NCBI GenBank assembly: GCA_024234365.1
Contig: JACKOK010000001.1
Coordinates: 186,001-250,000, forward strand
DNA length: 64,000 nt
Direction: 5' to 3'
Source: Pseudomonadales bacterium
GTDB taxonomy: Bacteria; Pseudomonadota; Gammaproteobacteria; Pseudomonadales; Pseudohongiellaceae
Under the pieces are notes generated by a model, which had not been told where the DNA came from, made no database searches, and saw only the letters and a program-made list of their open reading frames with translations. How positions within the stretch are numbered: position 1 is the stretch's first letter; every line of letters begins with the position of its first letter. The position numbers and the translations under genes are program-made. Below are positions 16,864 through 26,317 of this stretch, piece by piece.

Positions 16864-18205
16864 GGAAAAACAGTATTTTGGTACGGACGGGATTCGTGGC
16901 ACGGTGGGTCGCTATCCCATTACTCCGGATTTCATGCTCAAGCTGGGCTGGGCGGCAGGCAAGGTTTTTGCCAGCAACGACAAGGGGCGCAGCAAAATTC
17001 TGATTGGCAAGGACACGCGTATTTCCGGCTATATGTTTGAGGCGGCGCTGGAGGCGGGCCTGACCTCTGCGGGGGTGGATATCAATCTCCTGGGGCCGAT
17101 GCCGACACCGGCTGTCGCCTATCTCACGCGAACCTTCTATGCCCAGGCGGGCATTGTGATCAGCGCTTCCCACAACCCCTATGACGATAACGGCATCAAG
17201 TTCTTCAGCGGCGATGGGACCAAGTTGCCCGATGAGGTGGAGTTCGAGATCGAGGAATACCTCGCGCGTGACATCACAACGGTGGATTCCCGCTATATCG
17301 GCAAGGCCTCGCGAATCAATGATGCCAGTGGTCGTTATATTGAATACTGCAAGAGCACGATAGTTTCCGATATCCGGCTCGGGGGGCTGAAAGTTGTCGT
17401 GGACTGCGCCCACGGTTCCACTTATCACATCGCCAGCAGTGTTTTCCGGGAGCTGGGCGCCACCGTGAAAACCATCGGTGCCTCGCCTGACGGGCTTAAT
17501 ATCAATGATGCCTGTGGCTCCACGGCGCCCGAGCAGCTGGTGCGTGAGGTGCTGGCCGAAGGGGCGGATCTGGGGATTGCCTTCGATGGTGATGGCGACC
17601 GCGTCATCATGGTGGATCACCTCGGTAATGTGGTGGACGGCGACGAGATTCTCTATGTGATTGCTCGTGACCGGCGTCGGCGCAATATCGCTTTTGGCGG
17701 ACTTGTGGGAACGCAGATGAGTAATCTCGGTCTGCAGCTTGGTCTTGAGGCGCTGGATATTCCCTTCGTGCGCGCCAGTGTCGGAGACCGCTATGTGATG
17801 TCGGAGCTTAAGGCGCGTGGCTGGCAACTTGGAGGAGAGTCCTCCGGGCATGTGATCTGTCTGGATGTGGCGAGCACAGGGGACGGGATTGTCGCGGCGC
17901 TGCAGGCACTGTCGGCGATCGTCAGCGGCGAGACCAGTCTGTACGATCTGCGGACCAAGATGAGCAAGTTTCCACAGACGATGATCAATGTGCGTTTCTC
18001 CGGCAAGAGTTCTCCCTTGTCCAATCCCCGTGTGCAGGAAGCGGTAAAGGCCGTGGAGAGTCAGCTTGGCAGAAAAGGGCGCGTGTTGTTGCGGCTCTCG
18101 GGGACAGAACCCCTGGTGCGGGTCATGGTCGAGGGTGAGGACGAGTCGCTGGTCAATCGTCTCGCGCAGGAGTTGGCGGACAGTGTCCGGGAGGCAGTAG
18201 CCTGA
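16847..18205 (+). CDS. glmM: Phosphoglucosamine mutase
   Basis: GlmM interconverts glucosamine-6-phosphate and glucosamine-1-phosphate on the path to UDP-GlcNAc for peptidoglycan and LPS. The active-site serine lies in ISASHNPYDDNGIKFF (Ser near residue 108), the metal loop in DGDGDRVIMVD and the substrate loop in GGESSGH. ATG at 16847 (MSQKNKEKQYFGTDGIRG) gives 452 residues, near the family norm of 445. An upstream extension of the frame inside folP is not needed. Overlap with folP suggests translational coupling. Confidence 0.97.
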   Translation: MSQKNKEKQYFGTDGIRGTVGRYPITPDFMLKLGWAAGKVFASNDKGRSKILIGKDTRISGYMFEAALEAGLTSAGVDINLLGPMPTPAVAYLTRTFYAQAGIVISASHNPYDDNGIKFFSGDGTKLPDEVEFEIEEYLARDITTVDSRYIGKASRINDASGRYIEYCKSTIVSDIRLGGLKVVVDCAHGSTYHIASSVFRELGATVKTIGASPDGLNINDACGSTAPEQLVREVLAEGADLGIAFDGDGDRVIMVDHLGNVVDGDEILYVIARDRRRRNIAFGGLVGTQMSNLGLQLGLEALDIPFVRASVGDRYVMSELKARGWQLGGESSGHVICLDVASTGDGIVAALQALSAIVSGETSLYDLRTKMSKFPQTMINVRFSGKSSPLSNPRVQEAVKAVESQLGRKGRVLLRLSGTEPLVRVMVEGEDESLVNRLAQELADSVREAVA

Positions 18206-18305
18206 ATCGATAGCCCTGATTGTCTGGTTGCAAGCGCAGGGCAACTTGGTTATATTGGCGCCCCGTTTTCCCGCTGACAGACGCCTGCTCTGCGAGGTGA
18301 AAGAA

Positions 18306-19052
18306 ATGCGCAGAGGCCTTGTTGCCGCAAATTGGAAAATGAACGGTTCCCGTGAGTCGATTACGGAGCTGTTACATGGGCTGAGGCAGTCCCTGGATAC
18401 AGGTGCAGGGGCCCAGGTGCTGGTGTGTCCTCCCATGCCCTATCTGGATCTGTGCAGCAGGCTGTTGCAGGGTAGTCGCATCAGCCTGGGAGCTCAGAAT
18501 GCGCATGAGGCATCGTCCGGTGCTTTTACCGGCGAGACAGCGCCCGGCATGCTGCTGGATTTTGGTGTAAGCCATGTCATTCTGGGGCACTCCGAACGCC
18601 GTCAGCTGTTTGCCGAGACGGATGTGCAGGTGTTGGCCAAGTGCCTCGCCGTGCAGGCGCAGGGAATGGTGCCGGTGCTCTGCGTGGGTGAAACCTTGCA
18701 GGAGCGTGAGGCAGGGCAGGCTGAGGCCGTGGTTGCCCGGCAGCTGGATGTGGTGCTGGAGGCTTGTGAGCTGACGAAACTGGTGCTTGCCTATGAGCCT
18801 GTTTGGGCGATCGGCACCGGGCAGACGGCGACACCTGAGCAGGCTCAGCAGATGCATGCCTTTATCCGTCAACGAGTGGCGGTGCGAAGTGGGGCGGTAG
18901 CGGAGAATATCTGCATTCTGTATGGTGGCAGTGTGAATGCGGACAATGCCGCACAGCTGTTTGCGCAACAGGATATAGACGGTGGACTGGTTGGCGGAGC
19001 ATCGCTGAAACCGGCAGAATTCATAAAGATTTGTAAGAGTGTGAGTGGCTAA
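18306..19052 (+). CDS. tpiA: Triosephosphate isomerase
   Basis: This TIM-barrel enzyme interconverts dihydroxyacetone phosphate and glyceraldehyde-3-phosphate. The 248-residue protein has the N-terminal AANWKMNG with the catalytic Lys, ILGHSERRQ with the catalytic His, and VLAYEPVWAIGTGQTA with the catalytic Glu. ATG at 18306 is preceded by GAGGTGAAAG. The stop codon overlaps the secG start (TAATG), so the two are translationally coupled. Confidence 0.97.
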   Translation: MRRGLVAANWKMNGSRESITELLHGLRQSLDTGAGAQVLVCPPMPYLDLCSRLLQGSRISLGAQNAHEASSGAFTGETAPGMLLDFGVSHVILGHSERRQLFAETDVQVLAKCLAVQAQGMVPVLCVGETLQEREAGQAEAVVARQLDVVLEACELTKLVLAYEPVWAIGTGQTATPEQAQQMHAFIRQRVAVRSGAVAENICILYGGSVNADNAAQLFAQQDIDGGLVGGASLKPAEFIKICKSVSG

Positions 19053-19405
19053 TGGAAACTCTGGTCGTTATCGTGCATGTGATCGCTGCGATCACCATCA
19101 TCGCGCTGGTGCTGTTGCAACAGGGCAAGGGTGCTGACGCGGGTGCCGCCTTCGGTAGTGGTGCTTCCCAGACTGTGTTCGGCAGTGCTGGCTCCGGTAA
19201 TTTCCTGACCCGGACGACGTCCATTGCGGCGACTGTCTTTTTTATTACCAGCCTGACGCTGGCGATTTTTGCCAGACAGAATACTGGTGGCGGTGCAGTG
19301 GATGCCCTGCCGATCGTGAATCCGGCGCTGCTGGAGCAAACCAGTGCTCCTGCCGCATCAGATATTCCTGTTGTCAATGAAGAGCAGGTACCTGCCCCGA
19401 ATTGA
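19052..19405 (+). CDS. secG: Preprotein translocase subunit SecG
   Basis: SecG is the small auxiliary subunit of the SecYEG channel. The 117-residue product has two transmembrane helices (about residues 3-22 and 52-72) separated by the conserved cytoplasmic loop LLQQGKGADAGAAFGSGASQTVFGSAGSGNFL. The variable tail is rich in Pro and Ala. It sits in the universal gammaproteobacterial slot between tpiA and tRNA-Leu. Confidence 0.96.
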   Translation: METLVVIVHVIAAITIIALVLLQQGKGADAGAAFGSGASQTVFGSAGSGNFLTRTTSIAATVFFITSLTLAIFARQNTGGGAVDALPIVNPALLEQTSAPAASDIPVVNEEQVPAPN

Positions 19406-19462
19406 AGGAAGACCGGCGCAATGAAGCGCCATACCCTCGTCGTTAGAGTAATCAACGACTAT

Positions 19463-19548
19463 GCCGAAGTGGTGGAATTGGTAGACACGCTATCTTGAGG
19501 GGGTAGTGACCTTTGGTCGTGCGAGTTCAAGTCTCGCCTTCGGCACCA
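19463..19548 (+). tRNA. leuU: tRNA-Leu (anticodon GAG)
   Basis: The cloverleaf is complete: acceptor GCCGAAG pairs with CTTCGGC (19538-19544), then A and an encoded CCA. The anticodon stem CTATC/GGTAG encloses the loop TTGAGGG with anticodon GAG, reading CUC and CUU. A long variable arm marks a class II tRNA. It occupies the same place as E. coli leuU after secG. Confidence 0.96.
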
Positions 19549-19557
19549 ATTCCGGAT

Positions 19558-19577
19558 ACCTGCTCCTTGGAGCGGGT
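19558..19577 (+). terminator. Hairpin after tRNA-Leu, possible processing or termination site
   Basis: ACCTGCTCC and GGAGCGGGT form a 9-bp stem (one G-T pair) with almost no loop, ten bases after the tRNA-Leu CCA end. No T-run follows, so a processing signal is as likely as a terminator. Confidence 0.35.
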
Positions 19578-19619
19578 GTTCAAAAAGATCAGATTTTTCA
19601 CGGAATTAGAGGCTTTTGC

Positions 19620-19649
19620 TTGACCTTTCCTGATTTGCCTCAGTATAAT
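19620..19649 (+). promoter_or_regulatory. Strong stringent-type promoter of the initiator tRNA gene
   Basis: TTGACC (19620-19625) and a perfect TATAAT (19644-19649) are 18 bp apart, and the next ten bases (TCCGGCCCCT) form a GC-rich discriminator. That combination is typical of stable-RNA promoters inhibited by ppGpp. The start site would be near 19656, leaving an 87-nt leader before the tRNA. Confidence 0.75.
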
Positions 19650-19742
19650 TCCGGCCCCTGAGATTTGAAGAGCATCGACCCAGCCAGAAGTTGATGCTGA
19701 TGTGTTCAAGAAGCGCAAGGTCTCGACAGTTTTACGATTTGT

Positions 19743-20027
<285 letters not shown>

Positions 20028-20039
20028 GGTTGACAAAGG

Positions 20040-20060
20040 AGCCCCATCAGGGGCTTTTTA
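20040..20060 (+). terminator. Intrinsic terminator of the initiator tRNA transcript
   Basis: AGCCCC (20040-20045) and GGGGCT (20050-20055) form a stem with the loop ATCA, followed by TTTTT. It closes the transcript that contains the tRNA and its repeats. Confidence 0.9.
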
Positions 20061-20095
20061 TTAGGCGTGATTTTCGTCGTGCATGGATGCTCTGG

Positions 20096-20101
20096 TATGC
20101 T
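20096..20101 (+). promoter_or_regulatory. Candidate extended -10 promoter for rimP-nusA
   Basis: TGGTATGCT (TATGCT at 20096-20101 with TG one base upstream) resembles an extended -10 element. It lies between the tRNA terminator and the second terminator at 20156, so a transcript from here would be subject to attenuation before rimP. Confidence 0.4.
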
Positions 20102-20155
20102 CCACATCGATTGAGCAGGTGAGAGATCGGTGCAAAATTTTGAGAATTTTAGGAG

Positions 20156-20176
20156 TGGGCCGCAGGCCCATTTTTT
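20156..20176 (+). terminator. Terminator or attenuator in the rimP-nusA leader
   Basis: TGGGCC (20156-20161) and GGCCCA (20165-20170) form a perfect stem with a 3-nt loop, followed by a T-run. Just upstream, AAAATT and AATTTT (20135-20151 region) can form another stem. It lies 46 bp before rimP and downstream of the tRNA terminator, so it may control read-through into the nusA operon. Confidence 0.7.
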
Positions 20177-20221
20177 GTTTTTGGAGTTTGCATAAGGCGC
20201 GACTGCAAACGGAGTAAGAAA

Positions 20222-20674
20222 TTGAGCAGCCATGAAACCCGCATTGTTGAGCTGATCCAACCCACCGTCGAGGCGCTGGGTGTGGAGCTGTGGGGTGTGG
20301 AGTACCTGATTCAGGGAAAATACAGCGTGCTGCGCGTGTATATCGATCGGCAGGACGAAGGCGTGACGATTGATGACTGCGAACGGGTCAGTCGTCAGGT
20401 CAGTGGCATTCTGGATGTCGAGGATCCGATTCCGGGGGAATATACTCTCGAGGTTTCTTCGCCGGGGATGGATCGTCCCCTGTTTCATCTGGAACAGTTT
20501 GCCCGTTTTGCCGGCGAGCCGGCATCAGTGCGTTTGCGCACGCCGGTAGAAGGAAGACGCAAATTCAAAGGTGTTATCCAGAGCGTGAGCGACGATAGCG
20601 TCACCCTGCTGGTGGATGGCAAGGAGTATCAGCTTCCGGCTGTCGCGATTGATAAGGCGAATCTGGTTTTTTGA
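20222..20674 (+). CDS. rimP: Ribosome maturation factor RimP
   Basis: RimP assists 30S subunit assembly. The 150-residue product has the N-terminal domain (IVELIQPTVEALGVELWGVEYL) and the conserved LDVEDPIPGEYTLEVSSPGMDRPLFHLEQFARFAG block, then an SH3-like C-terminal domain (KFKGVIQSVSDDSVTLLVDGKEY). The start is TTG at 20222 with GGAG about eight bases upstream. It is the first gene of the rimP-nusA-infB operon. Confidence 0.95.
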   Translation: MSSHETRIVELIQPTVEALGVELWGVEYLIQGKYSVLRVYIDRQDEGVTIDDCERVSRQVSGILDVEDPIPGEYTLEVSSPGMDRPLFHLEQFARFAGEPASVRLRTPVEGRRKFKGVIQSVSDDSVTLLVDGKEYQLPAVAIDKANLVF

Positions 20675-20764
20675 CAGTAGAGTCTGGAAGTTGCGGGCTG
20701 CAAAGGTTTGGGTGTATTGGCTTCAATAATGGATTGATGACCTCTAGGGTAAGGTGACACGATT

Positions 20765-22252
20765 ATGATGAGTAAAGAAATTCTGTTGGTTGCGGATGCA
20801 GTCTCGAATGAGAAGGGCGTGTCGCGCGATGTTATTTTCGAAGCGATCGAATCGGCGTTGGCCACTGCGACCAAGAAATTCTATGAAGACGAGGAGATGA
20901 ACTGCCGCGTCCGTGTTGACCGCAAGACCGGAGAATACGAAACCTACCGTATCTGGACTGTTGTCGAAGACGAGGAGTATGTCGGCAAGGGCTCCCAGCT
21001 GACCCTGGAGCAGGCAAAGGAAAAGAGCCCGGATCTCGCAATCGGTGACGACTGGGAAGAGCGAATCGAGAATATCGAGTTTGGCCGCATTGCTGCGCAA
21101 ACCGCCAAGCAGGTCATTGTGCAGAAGGTGCGCGAAGCCGAGCGTGACATCGTCATTTCCGAATATATCGACAAGATCGGCAGCCTGATTTCCGGTACGG
21201 TAAAAAAAGTGACCCGCGAAAGTGTGTTGGTGGATCTGGGCGGCAATGCCGAAGGTCTGCTGACTCGTGAGCACATGATTCCGCGTGAAAACTTCCGCGT
21301 GGGTGATCGCATTCGCGCGCTGCTGCTTGATGTTCGTTCCGAACCGCGTGGTCCTCAGCTGTTCCTCAGCAGAACCGCTCCGGGTATGTTGATTGAACTG
21401 TTCAAGATTGAAGTGCCCGAGATTTCCGAAGAGGTCATTGAAATCAAGGCGGCAGCCCGTGACCCGGGTTCCCGTGCCAAGATCGTGGTCAGCACCAATG
21501 ACGGGCGTATCGACCCCGTGGGCGCCTGCGTAGGCATGAGAGGTTCTCGTGTGCAGGTGGTTTCCAATGAGCTGGCCAATGAGCGTATCGACATCATTCT
21601 GTGGGATGACAATCCTGCGCAGCTGGTGATCAACTCCATGGCCCCGGCAGAAGTGGCGTCCATCATCGTGGATGAGGACAGCCACACCATGGACGTGGCT
21701 GTGGAAGAGGAAAACCTGGCGCAGGCTATCGGCCGTAGTGGTCAGAACGTGCGTCTGTCCAGTGAGTTGACTGGCTGGACCATCAATGTGATGAGCGTGG
21801 CTGATGCGGCAGAGAAGCAACAGCAGGAGTCCAGCGGATACGTGGATATGTTTGTTGCCAAGCTGGATGTGGATGAAGAAGTGGCCGAGGTATTGGTGGC
21901 CGAAGGCTTCACATCGCTGGAAGAGATTGCCTATGTGCCGCTGGACGAGATTCTCAGCATCGACGGTTTTGATGAAGAAATTGCCAACGAATTGCGCAAT
22001 CGAGCCAAGGATGCCCTGCTGACACAGGCCATTGCCTCCGAGGAAGGGCTTTCCAATGCCAATGTGGCGGATGATCTGATCAATATGGAAGGCATGGATG
22101 ACACGCTGGCCCTGGCCCTGGCAAACAAGGGTGTGCTCAGCATGGAAGACCTGGCAGAGCAGTCCATTGATGAGTTGATGGACATTGAAGGCATGGACGA
22201 AGAGCGCGCAGGCAAGCTGATTATGACCGCGCGGGCGCCCTGGTTCGAATAA
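20765..22252 (+). CDS. nusA: Transcription termination/antitermination factor NusA
   Basis: NusA binds RNA polymerase and nascent RNA, modulating pausing, termination and antitermination. The 495 residues match E. coli NusA in length. Domains in order are the N-terminal polymerase-binding domain (1-125), S1 (about 135-200), two KH domains (about 205-345, with VGACVGMRGSRVQVVSNEL and AQAIGRSGQNVRLSSEL) and two acidic AR repeats (about 365-495). Two adjacent ATG codons (20765 and 20768) can both serve as start. Confidence 0.98.
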   Translation: MMSKEILLVADAVSNEKGVSRDVIFEAIESALATATKKFYEDEEMNCRVRVDRKTGEYETYRIWTVVEDEEYVGKGSQLTLEQAKEKSPDLAIGDDWEERIENIEFGRIAAQTAKQVIVQKVREAERDIVISEYIDKIGSLISGTVKKVTRESVLVDLGGNAEGLLTREHMIPRENFRVGDRIRALLLDVRSEPRGPQLFLSRTAPGMLIELFKIEVPEISEEVIEIKAAARDPGSRAKIVVSTNDGRIDPVGACVGMRGSRVQVVSNELANERIDIILWDDNPAQLVINSMAPAEVASIIVDEDSHTMDVAVEEENLAQAIGRSGQNVRLSSELTGWTINVMSVADAAEKQQQESSGYVDMFVAKLDVDEEVAEVLVAEGFTSLEEIAYVPLDEILSIDGFDEEIANELRNRAKDALLTQAIASEEGLSNANVADDLINMEGMDDTLALALANKGVLSMEDLAEQSIDELMDIEGMDEERAGKLIMTARAPWFE

Positions 22253-22318
22253 CGGCGAATCCGGGTTCCGCAACACGAGCATAAGGTTGGACTGCAAGAG
22301 AGATTTCAGGAGTATTAA

Positions 22319-24853
22319 ATGGCAGATGTAACAGTCAGTGAACTCGCCAAAGTGGTTGGAGTTTCAGTGGATAGGCTTCTTTCTCAGGTGAAAGAAGCGG
22401 GTCTGCCCCATACCAAGGCGGACGATCCGATTTCGAATGAGGACAAGAACACGTTGTTGTTGTTCCTGCGTCGCAGTCATGGCGATAGCCAGGCGACGGA
22501 TGCTGCTCCGAAAAAAATTACTCTGAAACGAAAAACGGTAGAGACACTCAAGTCTGCCGGCGGCCATGGCCGCGGCAAGACCGTTGCTGTCGAGGTGCGC
22601 AAGAAGCGCACCTATGTCAAACGCAGCGAGTTGCAGAATGACAAGGACGCTGCGCCGGAACCGGTAGAGCCGGTTGAAGAGCAGCTTCCCGAGGTGGAGG
22701 CTGTTGAGGCCGTTGTGGAAGAAGCAGCGGCTGTCGTGGAGACGCCGGTTGCAGAGGAGCCTGCCGCTGCGGCGGAAGCCGAGAGTGCGGTAGCCGATGC
22801 TCCCGCTCCTACGGAAGCGCCCGTGGAAAATCGTCGCCATGCTCAACCCGCTCGTCATGATGCTGGGAAGACATCCCGTAAGGATGCTGACAGCAAGGAC
22901 GACGAGAAAGGCGCGTTCCGCAAGAAAGACAAAGCGCCTGCGCGTAAGCAGACCAAGGGGCGCAGCTCCAATGAGGACTTTGTTCTTGAGGACGGAGATT
23001 ACGCGGACGGCCCCCGTGGTCGTCGGGGCGGTGGCCGCAAGGGCAAGGGGCGTGGGAACAAGCAGCACGGGTTTGAGAAACCGACAGAATTTATTTCGCG
23101 AGAGATTACGATTGGTGAGGCCAACACCGTCTCCGATCTCGCTCAGAAGATGGCCGTCAAATCTGCCGAGGTCATCAAGGTGCTGTTCAAGATGGGCGTG
23201 ATGGCGACCATCAATCAGGTGCTCGATCAGGACACCAGCACCCTGCTGGTGGAAGAGATGGGCCACACGGTCAAATTTGTATCCGAGGATCATCTGGAAG
23301 AAAGCCTGTATGAATCCCTGGTCTATGACGGTGAGGGAGAGGCTGTCGCACGTGCCCCGGTAGTGACTGTGATGGGTCACGTTGACCATGGCAAGACCTC
23401 ACTGCTCGATTATATCCGCAAGGCTTCAGTGGTCTCGCACGAGGCTGGTGGTATCACGCAGCACATCGGTGCCTATCATGTGGAAACCCCCGGTGGCATG
23501 GTCTGCTTCCTGGATACTCCCGGTCACGCGGCCTTCAGCGCCATGCGTTCACGCGGCGCCAAGGCGACAGACGTGATTGTGCTGGTGGTGGCAGCCGATG
23601 ATGGTGTGAAACCGCAGACGGAAGAGGCCATCGCTCATGCGCGTGCCGCCGGTGTTCCGCTGGTGGTCGCCATCAACAAGGTCGACAAACCGGATATCGA
23701 CATCGATCGCGTGCGCAACGAATTGTCTGTGCTGGAAGTTATCTCGGAAGATTGGGGGGGCGACACCCAGTTTGTCGAAGTTTCCGCCCATACAGGCCAG
23801 GGCATTGATACCCTGCTGGAAGCAATTCTTCTGCAGGCCGAACTGTTGGAACTGAAGGCCTATGTGGATGCTCCGGGCAAGGGTGTGGTCATTGAATCCC
23901 GTCTCGACAAGGGACGTGGCCCGGTTGCCTCCGTGCTGGTACAGAACGGCACCCTGAAAGTGGGCGATGTGGTACTGGTGGGTCATGAGTATGGCCGCGT
24001 ACGCGCGCTCATGGACGAGATGGGGCAGTCCGTCAAATCTGCCGGTCCGTCCATTCCGGTGGAGATTCTCGGTCTGACCGGGGTTCCGGAGGCCGGTGAT
24101 GAATTTGTCGTGGTAGCCGACGAGAAGAAGGCCAAGGAAGTGGCGGCACTGCGCCGCGAGCGACACAAGGACAGCAAGGTTGCCCTGCAGCAGAGCAACA
24201 AGAAGGAAGCCATGTTTGCCGGTATCGGCCGTGCCGATGTTGGCATCATGAACGTGGTTCTCAAGGCCGATGTGCGTGGCTCTCTGGAGGCCATTGTGTC
24301 CTCCTTGCAGAAGCTCGGTACCGATGAAGTGCAGGTGAACATCATCTCTGCCGGTGTCGGTGGCATCTCGGAAACAGACGCACACCTGGCGGCAACCTCC
24401 AAGGCGATGATCATCGGTTTCAACGTGCGTGCCGACAAGAGTGCGCGCCAGATCATCGAGAGCGAAGGCATCGAGCTGCGTTACTACAACATCATCTATA
24501 ACGTGATTGATGATGCCAAGGCGATTCTGGGTGGCATGCTGGCGCCGGAAATGCGCGAGGAAATCCTCGGGGTGGCCGAAGTGCGCGATGTCTTCAATTC
24601 GCCCAAGTTCGGTCAGATTGCCGGCAGCATGGTGATCGAGGGCACGGTCTATCGAGCCAAACCCATTCGTGTGCTGCGTGATGATGTGGTGATTTACGAA
24701 GGTGAGCTGGAGTCTCTGCGTCGTTTCAAGGACGAGGCCAGCTCTGTGCGTATGGGCATGGAATGCGGTATCGGTGTGAAGAACTACAACGATGTGCGCG
24801 TGGGCGACAAGATCGAGGTCTACCAGACCACCGCCGTGGCGCGTACGCTGTAA
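22319..24853 (+). CDS. infB: Translation initiation factor IF-2
   Basis: IF-2 is the GTPase that brings initiator fMet-tRNA to the 30S subunit. The 844-residue protein has the N-terminal IF2_N domain (VTVSELAKVVGVSVDRLLSQ), a long charged low-complexity region (about 60-250, rich in Glu, Ala and Lys/Arg), the G-domain with GHVDHGKTS near residue 353, DTPGHAAF and NKVDKP, and C-terminal domains that bind fMet. The low-complexity linker is poorly conserved in all bacteria. CAGGAG precedes the ATG. Confidence 0.98.
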   Translation: MADVTVSELAKVVGVSVDRLLSQVKEAGLPHTKADDPISNEDKNTLLLFLRRSHGDSQATDAAPKKITLKRKTVETLKSAGGHGRGKTVAVEVRKKRTYVKRSELQNDKDAAPEPVEPVEEQLPEVEAVEAVVEEAAAVVETPVAEEPAAAAEAESAVADAPAPTEAPVENRRHAQPARHDAGKTSRKDADSKDDEKGAFRKKDKAPARKQTKGRSSNEDFVLEDGDYADGPRGRRGGGRKGKGRGNKQHGFEKPTEFISREITIGEANTVSDLAQKMAVKSAEVIKVLFKMGVMATINQVLDQDTSTLLVEEMGHTVKFVSEDHLEESLYESLVYDGEGEAVARAPVVTVMGHVDHGKTSLLDYIRKASVVSHEAGGITQHIGAYHVETPGGMVCFLDTPGHAAFSAMRSRGAKATDVIVLVVAADDGVKPQTEEAIAHARAAGVPLVVAINKVDKPDIDIDRVRNELSVLEVISEDWGGDTQFVEVSAHTGQGIDTLLEAILLQAELLELKAYVDAPGKGVVIESRLDKGRGPVASVLVQNGTLKVGDVVLVGHEYGRVRALMDEMGQSVKSAGPSIPVEILGLTGVPEAGDEFVVVADEKKAKEVAALRRERHKDSKVALQQSNKKEAMFAGIGRADVGIMNVVLKADVRGSLEAIVSSLQKLGTDEVQVNIISAGVGGISETDAHLAATSKAMIIGFNVRADKSARQIIESEGIELRYYNIIYNVIDDAKAILGGMLAPEMREEILGVAEVRDVFNSPKFGQIAGSMVIEGTVYRAKPIRVLRDDVVIYEGELESLRRFKDEASSVRMGMECGIGVKNYNDVRVGDKIEVYQTTAVARTL

Positions 24854-24866
24854 AACCTGAGGCGAC

Positions 24867-25295
24867 ATGACGAAAGTATCCCCCAGAATGCAGCGCGTGG
24901 CGGATCAGATACAGCGCGAACTCGCGCTGCTGATCCAGCTGGAGGTCAATGACCCGCGCGTGGGCATGGTGTCCGTGACGGGAGTCAAGGTCAGCCGCGA
25001 TCTTGCACACGCGGATGTCTATGTCACGGTCATGGGCTCGGTGGATGGCGAATCCAGCCTCAAGCCGGGGGTGACCCTGGACAGGATCGGGGCGCTGGAT
25101 AAGCTGGAAATCGACGAAAGTATCAAGGCGTTGAACAGTGCGGCAGGTTATCTGCGTACTTTGCTGGCAAAGCGGTTGAGCCTGCGCACAACGCCGAAGC
25201 TGAATTTCCATTTTGATGAGAGTGTGGCGAGGGGGCAGTACCTCTCCTCGCTGATAGACCGGGCAATTGCGGAAGACAGTGAACACCAGTCCTGA
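24867..25295 (+). CDS. rbfA: 30S ribosome-binding factor RbfA
   Basis: RbfA is a KH-fold protein needed for late 16S rRNA maturation. The 142-residue product begins SPRMQRVADQIQRELALLIQLEVNDPRVGMVSVTGVKVSRDL, the family signature, and contains NSAAGYLRTLLAKRLSLRTTPKLNFHFDES. It starts 13 bp after infB and precedes truB, the standard order. An inserted segment near residues 55-70 (MGSVDGESSLKPGVTLDRIG) is slightly longer than in E. coli. Confidence 0.96.
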   Translation: MTKVSPRMQRVADQIQRELALLIQLEVNDPRVGMVSVTGVKVSRDLAHADVYVTVMGSVDGESSLKPGVTLDRIGALDKLEIDESIKALNSAAGYLRTLLAKRLSLRTTPKLNFHFDESVARGQYLSSLIDRAIAEDSEHQS

Positions 25296-25324
25296 TTGAT
25301 TGCGTGCCGGCTGGAGGGAAAGGT

Positions 25325-26248
25325 TTGACGCAGTTTCGCAGAAAACGCGGCCGTCATCTGAACGGCATTTTAGTGTTGGACAAGGCAACGGGCATGAGTT
25401 CCAATGCCTGTCTGCAGCAGGCCAAGCGCCTTTTTGAGGCGGAGAAGGCCGGCCACACCGGCAGCCTGGATCCGTTGGCAACCGGGGTTCTGCCCCTGTG
25501 CTTCGGGGAGGCAACCAAGGTTTCGCAGTTCCTGCTGGACTCGGACAAGCGCTACCGTACCCGGGTGCAACTCGGGGTTCGTACCGACACGGCGGACGTG
25601 GAGGGCGCGGTCATCAGTGAGCGGGATGCCTCGGGTGTCACGCAGGCGGATGTCGAGGCGGCGCTGGCGCAGTTTCGTGGCGATATTGAACAATTGCCGC
25701 CCATGTATTCCGCCCTGAAACATCAGGGCCAGCCTCTGTATAAACTGGCGCGAGCCGGTCGGGAGGTGGAGCGTCAGGCCCGCCCGGTAACGGTCTATGA
25801 ACTGAAGCTGCTGGCCTTTGATGCCGATGCCGCGACAGTGGACCTGGAGATTTTCTGCAGCAAGGGCACCTATGTGCGGACCATTGCAGATGATCTTGGG
25901 CAGGTGTTGGGCTGTGGCGCGCATGTGCTCGAGCTGCGCAGATTGCAGGCTGGTGCGTTCACGCAAGACCAGTGTGTTACCATGGAGCGCCTTCAGGCCC
26001 TGAAAGAAGAGGGCGGTCTGGCCGCTATCGATGCCTTGCTGCAGGGCTGCGATACGGCGGTATTGGCCCTGCCTCCGGTGACACTGCCAAGCCAGACGGC
26101 GGGTTTTCTCAAGCAGGGGCAGGCTGTCATGGTTCGCCACCTGCCCTTGTCCGGGCTGGTCCGGCTTTATGAAGAGGACGAATTTATCGGGATCGGCACC
26201 GTCCTGGAGGACGGGCGTGTCGCTCCCAGACGCCTGATGTGCAACTGA
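25325..26248 (+). CDS. truB: tRNA pseudouridine-55 synthase TruB
   Basis: TruB converts U55 in the T-loop of tRNAs to pseudouridine and chaperones tRNA folding. The catalytic Asp is in GHTGSLDPLATGVLPLCFGEATK (Asp near residue 49), with RYRTRVQLGVRTDTADVEG and CSKGTYVRTIADDLG further on. TTG at 25325 is chosen because GGAGGGAAAGG precedes it with ideal spacing, giving MTQFRRKRGRHLNGILVLDK; a frame extension to GTG at 25304 would include that ribosome site in the protein. Length is about 307 residues. Confidence 0.95.
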   Translation: MTQFRRKRGRHLNGILVLDKATGMSSNACLQQAKRLFEAEKAGHTGSLDPLATGVLPLCFGEATKVSQFLLDSDKRYRTRVQLGVRTDTADVEGAVISERDASGVTQADVEAALAQFRGDIEQLPPMYSALKHQGQPLYKLARAGREVERQARPVTVYELKLLAFDADAATVDLEIFCSKGTYVRTIADDLGQVLGCGAHVLELRRLQAGAFTQDQCVTMERLQALKEEGGLAAIDALLQGCDTAVLALPPVTLPSQTAGFLKQGQAVMVRHLPLSGLVRLYEEDEFIGIGTVLEDGRVAPRRLMCN

Positions 26249-26255
26249 GGGCGTG

Positions 26256-26317
26256 TGTGACCGCTGTTCCGGAATACCCGGAACTGTCACATGATTGCAG
26301 TACAGTGGTGACTGCAA
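26256..26317 (+). promoter_or_regulatory. Two stable hairpins in the truB-rpsO leader
   Basis: The first stem joins TGTGAC (26256-26261) with GTCACA (26286-26291) and, inside it, GTTCCGG (26266-26272) with CCGGAAC (26278-26284). The second joins TTGCAGT (26295-26301) with ACTGCAA (26311-26317). No T-runs follow, so they are not terminators. In E. coli ribosomal protein S15 represses its own mRNA through a leader structure; these are the obvious candidates here, or RNase III sites. Confidence 0.55.
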
